DNA from: Tethya wilhelma
Lineage: Eukaryota > Porifera > Demospongiae > Tethyida > Tethyidae
NCBI GenBank assembly: GCA_964030475.1
Contig: CAXIPT010000015.1
Coordinates: 11,672 to 75,671, forward strand
Length of the DNA: 64,000 nt
Direction: 5' to 3'
Below the pieces are notes generated by a model, which worked only from the letters and a program-made list of their open reading frames with translations, did no database searches and was not told the DNA's origin. Below are positions 54,401 to 64,000 of this stretch, piece after piece (the first letter of the stretch is position 1; each line of letters opens with the position of its first letter). Position numbers and translations under genes: made by a program.

Positions 54401-57400
54401 TTTCGTTGAAAACACTTTTCAGCATGAAAGAAACACTTTTGTGAAATTTTACCTTTTTCAACACATGGAAGATTTTCTTGGTGTAAAAAATATTTCTAGT
54501 TAAAAATAGTTAGTTTTTTTTTTGGTTTACTGTGTACTTAGAAAATTTTCTTAGACCATAAAGGACACTTTTTGCAGAAAACATATATATATATTTTTCA
54601 CCTAAAACACGTTTCAGCACAAAAGAAACACTTTTATAAAATTTTTCTTTTTTCAACACATGGAACATTCTTTTAGTGTAAAAAACATTGTTAGTAAAAA
54701 ACAAAGTTTTATTACGGTAGATATAAAGAACTTAGTTTTTTTGAGTGACGATGCACTTAAAAAATTCCAAGACCATAAAGTACACAAAACCTTTATTTTG
54801 CTTTGAAAACACTTTTAAGCACAAAGGAAACACTTTTGTGATATTTTACTTTTCTCAACACATGGAACATTCTATTGGTGTGAAAAACATTGTTAATAAA
54901 AAACAAGGTTTTTTCATGGCAGAGGTAATGAACTTAAGCTTTGAAATCACTCTTTAGCACAAAAAAACACTTTTGTGATACTCTACTTTTTTCAACACAT
55001 GGAACATTTTCTTCGTGTAAAAAAACATTTATAGTGAAAAACAAAGTTTTCTTACTATAAAAATAAAAAACTTAGTTTTTTTGAGTGACTTAGAAAATTT
55101 TCTAAGACATCAAGTACACTAAACGTTTAGTTTGCTTTGAAAACACTTCAACACAAAAGAAACACTTTTGTGATATTTTACTTTTCTCACCACATGGAAC
55201 ATTCTATTTGTGTAAAAAAATTGTTAGTAAAAAACGAAGTTTTATTACGGTAGATATAAAAAACTTAGTTTTTTTTGAGTGACGATGGACTTAAAAAAGT
55301 CCAAAACCATAAAGTACACAAAACCTTTATTTTGCTTTGAAAACACTTTTCAGCACAAAAGAATCACTTTTGTGATATTATACTTTTCTCAACACATGGA
55401 ACATTTTCTTGCTGTAAAAAACATTGTTGGTAAAAAACAAAGTTTTTTCATTACAGATATAATGAACTTATTTTTATTGAGTGACTATGAACCTTGAAAA
55501 TTTTCTAAAACCATTAAAAACAATAAGCATTTATATTGCCTTGAAATCACTTTTCAGGCACAAAAAACACTTTTGTGATATTTTGCTTTTTTCAACACAC
55601 GGAACATTTTCTTGTTGTAAAAACATTGCTGGTGAAAAACAAAGTTTTCTCACAGTAGAAATACAGAACTTGGTTTTTTAGAGTTACTATGTACTTAGAA
55701 AATTTTCTAAGACCATGAAGTACGCAAAACGTTTATATTGCCTTGAAATCACTTTTCAGCACAAAAAAACACTTTTGTGAAATTTTACCTATTTCAACAC
55801 ATGGGACATTTTTTTGGTGTAAAAACATTGCTAGTAAAAAATGAAGTCTTCTAATGGAAGAGATAAAGAACTTAGTGTTTTTGACGGACTATGGACTTTG
55901 AATACAGGTTTTGCAAAAAACGTTTATTTTGCATTGAAAACACTTTTTAGCACAAAAGAAACACTTTTGTGAATATTTCCTTTTTTCAACACATGGAACA
56001 TTCTCTTTGTGTAAAAAACATTTTTGGTAAAAAACAAGGTTTTTTCATAGCAGAGATAATTACTTAGTTTTTTTGAGTGACTATGAACCTTGAAAATTAA
56101 GACCATTAAGAACACTAAGCGTTTATATTGCTTTGAAATCACTCTTTAGCACAAAAAAAAACTTTTGTGATACTTTACTTTTTTCAACACATGGAACATT
56201 TTCTTTGTGTAAAAAAAATATTTATAGTGAAAAACAAAGTTTTCTTACGGTTTTTTCATGGAAAGGATAAAGAACTTAGTTTTTTGAGAGACTATGGACT
56301 TTTCAGCTCAAAATAAACACTTTTGTGATATTTTACTTTTTTCCACACATGGAACATTCTTTTGGTTAAAAAAATCATTGTTAGTAAAAAACAAAGTTTT
56401 TTCACAAAAGAGATAACAAGTTGGTGTTTTTGAGTGATTATGGACTTAGAAAATTTTCTAAGACCATAATGTACACTTTTTGCAAAAAACGTTTATTTTG
56501 TCTTAAAAACACTCTTCAGGACAAAAGAAACACTTTTGTGATATATTACTTTTCTCGGAACATTCTATTAGTGTAAAAAACATTTTTAGTAAAAAGCAAA
56601 GTTTTTTCACTGTAGGTATAAAGAACTAAGTGTTTTTGAGTGACTATGGACTTAGAAAATTTTCTAAGACCATAAAGTACACTTTTTGCAAAAAAAGTTT
56701 TTTTTGCTTTGAAAACACTTTTTAGCACATAATAAACACTTTTTTATTATTTACTTTTTTCAACACATAGAACACTTCATGTAAAAAACACTGCTAGTGA
56801 AAAACAAAGTTTTTTCATGGTAGAGGCAAAAAATTTTTTTTTTGGGTTACTATGTACTTAGAAAATTTTCTAAGACAATAAATACACTTTTTGTAAAAAG
56901 AGTTTATTCTTCCTTGAAAACACTAAGTCTTTTCAGCCCAAAGAAACATTTTTGTGATATTTTACTTTTATCAACACATGGAACATTTTCTTCGTGTAAA
57001 AAACATTGTTGGTAAAAAAACAAGGTTTTTACATGGCAAAGATAAAGAACTTAGTTTTTTGAGTGACTATGGACTTAGAAAATTTTCTAAAACCATAAAG
57101 TACACTTTTTGCAAAGAACGTTTATTTTGTCTTAAAAACACTTTTCAGGACAAAAGAAACACTTTTGTGATATTTTACTTTTCTTAACACATAGAACATT
57201 CTATTGGTGTAAAAAACATTGTTAGTAAAAAGCAATGTTTTATCACGGTAGATATAAAGAACCTAGTGTTTTTGAGTAGAGATAAAGAACTTAATTTTTG
57301 AAGTGACTATACAATTTGAAAATTTTGTAAGACCATAAAGTACACTTTTTGCAAAAAACGTTTATTTTGTCTCAAAAACACTTTTCAGCACAAAAGAAAC

Positions 57401-60400
57401 ACTTTTGTTAAATTTTACCTTCTTCAACACATGGAAGATTTTCTTGGTGTAAAAAATATTTCTAGTTAAAAAGAGTTAGTTTTTTTTTGGGTTACTGTGT
57501 ACTTAGAAAATTTTCTTAGACCACAAAGGACACTTTTTGCAGAAAACATATATATATATTTTTCACCAAAAACACGTTTCAGCACAAAAGAAACATTTTT
57601 GTGATATTTTACTTTTTTCAACACATGGAACATTCTCTTGGTGTAAAAAACATTATTAGTTAAAAACAAAGTTTTTTTTTATAATAGAGATAAAGAACTT
57701 TGTTTTTTTGAGTCACTATGGACTTAGAAAATTTTTTAAGACACTAAAGAACAATTTTTACAATAAACATATATTTTTCTTTGACAAACCTTCAGCACAA
57801 AAGAAACACTTTTGCAAAATTTTTCTTTTTTCAACACATGGAACATTCTTTTAAGGTAAAAAACATTGTTAGTAAAAGAAAAAGTTTTATTAAGGAATAT
57901 ATAAAAAACTTAGTTTTTTTGAGTGACGATGGACTTAGAAAATTCTAAGACCATAAAGTACACAAAACCTTTATTTTGCTTTGAAAACACTTTTCAGCAC
58001 AAAACAAACACTTTTGTGATATTTTACTTTTCTCAACACATCGAACATTCTATTGGTGTAAAAAACATTGTTAACAAAAAACAAGGTTTTTTCATGGCAG
58101 AGAACTTAGTGTTTTTTACGGTCTATGGACTTTGAATACAGATTTTGCAAAAAACATTTATTTTGCATTGAAAACACTTTTCAGCACAAAATAAACACTT
58201 TTGTATTATTTTATTTTTCTCAAAACATGGAACATTCTCTTGGTTTTAAAAAACATTTTTGTTTAAAAACAAAGTTTTTTCATGGTAGAAATAAAGAACT
58301 TAATTTTTTGAAGTGACTATACACTTTAAAAATTTTGTAAGACCATAAAGTACACTTTTTACAAAAAACGTTTATTTTGCCGTGAAAACACATTTCAGCA
58401 CAAAAGTACGCAAAACATTTATTTTTCTTTGAAAACTCTTATCAGCACAAAAGAAACACTTTTGTGAAATTTTACCTTTTTCAACACATGGAACATTTTT
58501 TTAGTTTAAAAAACATTGCTAGTAAAAAACGAAGTTTTCTAATGGAAGAGATAAAGAACTTAGTGTTTTTGACGGACTATGGACTTTGAATGCAGGTTTT
58601 GAAAAAAAAGTTTATTTTGCATTGAAAACACTTTTAAGCAAAAAATAAACACTTTTGTGTTATTTTACTTTTCTCAACACATGGAACATTCTCTTGGTGT
58701 AAAAAACATTTTTGGTGAAAAAAAAATTTTATCATGGTAGAGATAAAGAACTTAATTTTTTGAAGTGACTATATACTTTTAAAATTTTGTAAGACCATAA
58801 AGTATACTTTTTACAAAAAACTTTTATTTTGCCGTGAAAAGATATTTCAGCACAAAAGAAACACTTTTGTGAAATTTTTCTTTTTTCAACTCATGGAACA
58901 TTCTTTTGGTGTAAAAAACATTATTAGTAAATGGTAAACAAAGAAATTAATTTTTTGAGTGACTATGGAATTAGAAAATTTTTTAAGACCATACAGTACA
59001 CTTTTTTCCCAAAAAGTTTATTTTGTCTTGAAAATACTTTTCAGCACAAAATAAACACTTTTGTGATTATTTTCTTTTTTCAGCACATGGAACATTCTCT
59101 TGGAGTAAAAAACATTGTTGTTAAAAAACAAGGTTCTTTTATGGCAGAGATAAAGAAATATGTTTTTTTTGAGTGACTTGGAACTTAGATAATTTTCTAA
59201 GACCTTAAAGTACACTAAACGTTTATTTTGCCCTGAATACACTTTTCAAAACATTTTAAAAATATTTTCCTTTTATCAATACATGGAACATTCTCTTGGT
59301 GTAAAAAACATTGTTGGTAAAAAACAAGGTTTTTTCATGGCAGAGATAAAGAATTTAGTTTTTATGAGTGACTATGAATATTGAAAATTTTCTAAGACCA
59401 TTAAGAACACTAAGCGTTTATATTGTCTTGAAAGCAGTTTTCAGCACAAAAGAAACACTTTTGTGATATTTTACTTTTTTCAACACATGGAACATTTTCT
59501 TGGTGTAAAAAACATTGCTAGTGAAAAACAAAGTTTTCTCACGGTAGAAATAAAGAACTTAGTTTTTTTGAGTGACTATGGTCTTAGAAGATTTTTTAAG
59601 ACATTAAGTACACTAAACGTTTAGTTTGCTTTGAAAACACTTCAACACTAAAGAAGTACTTTTGAGAAATTTTACTTTTTTCAACACATGAAACATTCTG
59701 TAGGTGTAAAAAACATTTTTAGTGAAAAACAAATTTTTCACACGGTAGAGATAAAGAACTTAGTTTTTTTGAGTTACTATGTACTTAGAAAATTTTCTAA
59801 CACCATGAAGTACGCAAAACGTTTATTTTGCCTTGAAAACACTTTTCAGCACAAAAGAAACACTTTTGTGAAATTTTACTTTTTTCAAAACATGGGACAT
59901 TTTCTTAGTGTAAAAAACATTGTTAGTAAAATACAAAGTTTTCTAACGGAAAAGATAAAGAACTTAGTGTTTTTGACGGACTATGGACAGATTTTGCAAA
60001 AAACATTTATTTTGCATTCAAATTCTTTTTTTAACACATGGAACATTTTATTGGTGTTAAAAACAATGCTAGTGAAAACAAATTTTTCTCGCGGTAGAGA
60101 TAAATAACTTAGTTTTTTGGTTACTATGTACTTAGAAAATTTACTACGACCATAAAGTACCCTTTTTACAAAAAACGTTTAATTTGCTTTGAAAATTCTT
60201 TTCAGCTCAAAAGAAACACTTTTGAAAAATTTTACTATTTTCAACACATGGAACATTCTCTTGGTAAAAAAAGCATTGTTAGTAAAAAACAAAGTTTATT
60301 CACGGAAGAGATAAAGAACTCAGTGTTTTTTTGTGTCAATGGACTTAGAATATTTTCTAAGACCACAAAGTACACGTTTTGCAAAAAACGTTTATTTTGT

Positions 60401-62419
60401 CTTAAAAACACTTTTCAGGACAAAAGAAACACTTTTGTGATATTTTATTTTTCTCAAAACATGGAACATTCTATTGGTGTAAAAAATATTTTTAGTAAAA
60501 AGCGAAGTTTTTTCACGTTAGATATAAAGAACTTAGTGTTTTTTAGTGACTATGGACTTAGAAAATTTTCTAAGTCCATAAAGTACACTTTTTACAAAAA
60601 ACGTTTATTTTGCCGTGATAACACATTTAAGCACAAAGGAAACACTTTTGTGATTATTTACTTTTTTACGCACATTGAACAATCTCTTGGTGTAAAAAAC
60701 ACTGCTAGTGAAAAACAAAGTTTTTTCCAGGTAGAGATGAAAAACTTATTTTTTTTGGGTTACTATGTACTTAGAAAATTTTCTAAGACAATAAAGTACA
60801 CTTTTTGTAAAAAGTTTTAATTCTTCCTTGAAAACACTAAGTCTTTTCAACCCAAAAAAACACTTTTATGATATTCTACTTTTCTCAACACATGGAACAT
60901 TCTCTTGGTGTACAAAACATAGTTAGTAAAAAACAAGGTTTTTTCATGGCAGAGATAATGAATTTAGTTCTTTTGATTGATTATGAACTTTGAAAATTTT
61001 CTAAGACCATTAAAAACACTAAGCGTTTATATTGCCTTGAAAGCAGTTTTCAGCACAAAAAGAAACACTTTTGTGATATTTTACTTTTTTCAACACATAT
61101 ATGAAACATTTTTTGGTGTAAAAAACAATGCTAGTGAAAAGCAAAGTTTTTTCACGGTAGAAACAATAAACTTAGTTCTTTTGAGCTACTATGTACTTAG
61201 AAAATTTTCTAAGACCATAAAGTGCACTCTTTTCAGAAAAAGTTTATTTTGCCTTGAAAACACCTTTTAGCACCAAAGAAACACTTTTGTGCTATTTTAC
61301 TTTTCTCAACACATGGATCATTCTCTTGGTGTGCAAAACATTGTTAGTAAAAAGCGAAGTTTTCTCACGGAAGAGATAAAGAACTTAGTGTTTTTAACGG
61401 ACTATGGACTTTGAATATACATTTTGCAAAAAACGTTTATTTTGCATTGAAATCACTTTTCAGCACAAAAGAAACACTTTTGTGAAATTTTACCTTTTTC
61501 AACACATGGAACATTTTCTTGGTGTAAAAAACATTGCTAGCAAAAAAACGAAGTTTTCTAATGGAAGAGATAAAGAACTTAATATTTTTGACAGACTGTG
61601 GACTTTGAATGCAGGTTTTGAAAAAAACCTTTATTTTGCATTGAAAACACTTTTAAGCACAAAATAAACACTTTTGTGTTATTTTATTTTTCTTAAAACA
61701 TGGAACATTCTCTTGGTGTAAAAAACATTTTTGGTGAAAAACAAAGTTTTCTCACGGTAGAGATAAAGAACTTAATTTTTTGAAGTGACTATACACTTTG
61801 AAAACTTTGTAAGACCATAAAGTACACTTTTTACAGAAAACGTTTATTTTTCCTTGAAAACATATTTCAGCACAAAAGAAACACTTTTGTGAAATTTTTC
61901 TTTTTTCAACACATGGAACATTCTTTTAGTGTAAAAAACATTATTAGTCAGAAACAAAGTTTTTTCACCGAAGAGATAAAGAACTTAGTGTTTTTGAGTG
62001 ACTAAAGACTTAGAAAATTTTCTAAGACCATAAAGTACAGTTTTTGAAAAAAACGTTAATTTTGTCTTAAAAACACTTTTCAAGACAAAAGAAACACTTT
62101 AGTGATACTTTACTTTTCTCAACATATGGAACATTGTATTAACATTGTTAGAAAAATGCGAATATTTTTTACGGTATAAATAAAGAACTTAGTTTTTTTG
62201 AGTGACTAGAAACTTAGAATATTTTCCAAGACCTTAAAGTACACTAAACGTTTATTTTGCGTTGAATACACTTTTCAGCACAGAAGAAACGTTTTTTAAA
62301 TATTTTCCTTTTTTCAACATTATCTTGGTGTAAAAAACATTGCTAGTGAAAAAAAAGTTTTTTTACGGAAGAGCTAAAGAACTTTGTTTTTTTCAGTGAC
62401 TATGGAATTAAAAAATTTT
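48485..62419. repeat. Large satellite block in reverse orientation, roughly 65-70 monomers
   Basis: Monomers of about 180-215 bp, reverse complement of subfamily A2: CTTAGAAAATTTTCTAAGACC, AAAAAACGTTTATTTTG, GAAAACACTTTTCAGCACAA, AAGAAACACTTTTGTGA, TTTTACTTTTCTCAACACAT, GGAACATTCTCTTGGTG, AAAAACATTGTTAGTAAAAA. Spacings of TTAGAAAATTTTCTAA include 179, 196, 200, 213 and 215 bp. Truncated and fused monomers are common (for example near 56240-56300 and 57270). There is one insertion at 50126-50718. Open frames of 60-190 codons here are all translations of the repeat. Confidence 0.92.
50126..50718. mobile_element. 593-bp TA-flanked non-autonomous element in the satellite
   Basis: Satellite reading ACCATA is interrupted at 50126 and resumes TAAAGTGCAC at 50719, with TA on both sides (50124-50125, 50719-50720). 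Terminal complementarity is short: ACCGATTA at the left and TCCGATTG inward from the right. The interior matches diverged DNA at 8110-8530. No ORF of note. Confidence 0.7.
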
Positions 62420-62420
62420 N
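62420..62420. other. Single-N contig join between satellite and RecQ-MULE element
   Basis: Left of the N is mid-monomer satellite; right of it the sequence starts in mid-TIR of the RecQ-MULE element. The first roughly 165 bp of that TIR are missing, so the join is probably not a biological junction. Confidence 0.8.
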
Positions 62421-62770
62421 CATTATCTTCACTCTGAACTGGCCAAGGAGGAAGTTCCTTTCATTAAAATTGTTTTGCATAAAACCTCCCCATGTGTACA
62501 CTCAGCGAGGGAAGTACATAATATACATAGCAAGAGACACTGCAGAAGGACACTGGCACAATTACAATAGAAGATGTATAAATATGAATCAGTACGTACT
62601 ATATATACTTTTTAAGGTTGCGTAAATGCGCATGTGCAGAAAGATGCATGGGTGGAGCTGAAGTGCAACGATTGGTCAACCAGCTGAATGGTAGTTCGAG
62701 TTTGGCGGGAGTAACATAATTATCATGCAGTAAGTGACTAGTTGCAGTGAGCTGAAGTAGTCTGAGTATC

Positions 62771-63730
62771 ATGAAGTTAAAGTATTTGAGAGTTCTTCTA
62801 CTTGTTCTTCTTCTGGGAGATGACTATGGCATTGAGCCTGCTTCTTTAGAAGCATTCCTCCCAGTCAACACAGCCACTGTTGGACCAGAAGGCAATGCAA
62901 ACATTCTCTTTGCTCCAATGCCAGATGGTAATCTTTTTCATGCCAGAAGACACTTTTCCGGTGGCTATTGTTTGATATCAGGCTGGTGTTTTCTATTCTT
63001 GTTGACAATTCTGAAGGATCTAATTGATTTACAAGAACCGATTGATGAGATTATGATCAGAAAATGGAGAAGCTCTTGGAATAGTGGAAAGGTTATAACA
63101 GAGTACAACAATAAACTTCGGTAAGAAGTTTAATACTTTTATAATTTACGATCTAATCATGAATAGCATTATTATTACCAATGTTCACTTCATCATCTGA
63201 TATATCATCATGACTATTGCATGTGTACCAGGCAAGAAATATATAAACACCACCTTGGATTGAAAACATTATCCCAATTATTTTGGCGGTCAGACAGTGG
63301 ATCCCGAAGCAGTACAGGTACATGTAAGCAACAGAAATACTACAGTATACTACTGAGTAGGATACAAAGATACAGACAGTCTGCATGAGCTATACCATAA
63401 TTAAACCACAATATCTTTGATATTTTGACCACTGAGTTTATTTAACAACACTTTTTTTTTTTCAATACAAGTCACCCACAGTATAGTAGCACAGTGTAAT
63501 AAATTACTAACAGTCATGCAAAGGTCATAGTGATACTTCAATCATGTTGCGATGATCACCAGAACTGTATGGACAAGCTTGTTTCCCCACGCTGTCCATG
63601 TGATGAGAGTCAAAATATAGTGACTGTAACAAAATCTGGTAAGCACGAGCTATATAAGTATCGTCACATTATTAAATCTGTAACAGTTTGTCCAGCCGGG
63701 AAGTTTGTTATAAAATTAAAAACTTAAGCA
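62771..63730 (+). pseudogene. Upstream exons of the RecQ-MULE element, second copy
   Basis: Exon A 62771-63120 starts with ATG (MKLKYLRVLLLVLLLGDDYG) and ends at GTAAGA. It lacks 14 bases near 63090 relative to copy 1. Exon B 63232-63317 is intact between ACCAG and GTACAT. Exon C has lost its acceptor and start: about 36 bases between two GTT repeats are deleted at about 63550, leaving only GCGATGATCACCAGAACTGT onward to the GTAAGC donor near 63639. The ATG here, TTG in copy 1, supports the start chosen. Confidence 0.6.
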
Positions 63731-63883
63731 TATGCATGCAAGGGCTAGCTTATCAGGCCATTATAATATACGTATGATATTAATTTTATTATTATGATCA
63801 TAATGAACAGAGTTTAGAGTAATCATGATATTTTGTATTAAATTGGTAAGCCTAATTATTGATATTTAAAATTGCTAAAATAG

Positions 63884-64000
63884 ATACCCCTGAATGTCAA
63901 CTCCCAAATCAGAGTCATCACAACTTGTTCACAGTTTATGTCCGAAATTTCAATAACAGTATTACACCGTATACAAATTGTGCCCGAAACCCTGACATTT
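63884..64000 (+). CDS. Start of the RecQ-MULE helicase exon, second copy, 3' truncated by the window
   Basis: After AAAATAG the frame reads DTPECQLPNQSHHNLFTVYV and onward (ubiquitin-like region), as in copy 1. One visible difference is CCCGAAACCC for CCCAAAACCC near the end. It runs off the window; whether this copy escapes the breaks of copy 1 cannot be seen. Confidence 0.7.
   Translation, partial: MPLNVNSQIRVITTCSQFMSEISITVLHRIQIVPETLTF

Larger units (their letters stand above)
62421..64000 (+). mobile_element. RecQ-MULE element, second partial copy (opposite orientation)
   Basis: Matches the reverse complement of about 36340 down to 34715 at roughly 97-98% by eye, from the TIR remnant (CATTATCTTCACTCTGAACT) through the upstream exons into the helicase exon. 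It runs off the window end. Confidence 0.88.

Noticed and set aside
48584..62000. Dozens of 60-190-codon frames in the right satellite as genes
   Set aside because: Same repeated peptide, no start or splice logic, and frames end wherever a monomer has an indel. Kept only as a low-interest finding.

Overview
The window reads as a repeat-dominated stretch of an animal genome, most likely a marine demosponge of the Amphimedon type. That assignment is inference: short GT-AG introns, AT-rich spacers, a type II membrane protein with an ectodomain I associate with sponges and cnidarians, and several DNA-transposon proteins of kinds I associate with sponges. No bacterial operons, rRNA, tRNA or CRISPR arrays were seen. 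Few intact genes are present; most coding stretches are transposon ORFs or decayed copies.

Left edge (1-5448): the 3' part of a membrane glycoprotein gene, a secreted AID/APOBEC-like deaminase gene whose frame is broken twice, and a decayed peptide methionine sulfoxide reductase (MSRA) copy. The rest is intergenic DNA with small hairpins. At 5449-7971 lies a complete TA-flanked Tc1/IS630-type transposon. It carries two convergent genes: a broken DD34E transposase and a second protein of unknown function.

From 8832 to 23839 the DNA is mostly a divergent satellite with a unit of about 180-215 bp. It is punctured by clean insertions: a further Tc1/IS630 copy, TA-flanked and TTAA-flanked non-autonomous elements, and long palindromes. 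A second satellite block at 41864-62419 runs in the opposite orientation.

The core between them (23840-48484) is a mosaic of autonomous DNA transposons. (i) A CTCAG-ended, TA-flanked element occurs once complete (42069-48484) and once truncated (23840-26101). Its protein has a SAP-like segment and a 10-residue tandem repeat. (ii) The only intact Tc1/IS630 transposase lies at 27653-28639. (iii) A roughly 7.3-kb element (29264-about 36780) with long terminal inverted repeats encodes, apparently as one protein, a ubiquitin-like domain, B-box-like zinc finger, RecQ helicase, MULE-like DDE transposase and an acidic SIM/Tudor-like tail. A second partial copy starts at 62421. (iv) A piggyBac element carries RGG repeats. 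Behind it on the minus strand is an array of 118-bp units, each holding a 30-nt micro-exon.

Single-N joins (6882, 8070, 26102, 62420) and one N run (12847-12907) fall next to repeated sequence. One join leaves an unmerged 47-bp overlap, and a block of about 2.26 kb occurs twice almost identically. The long-range order should therefore be treated as a draft scaffold. All coordinates and motifs were read by eye; family assignments come from motif recognition, not from database searches.
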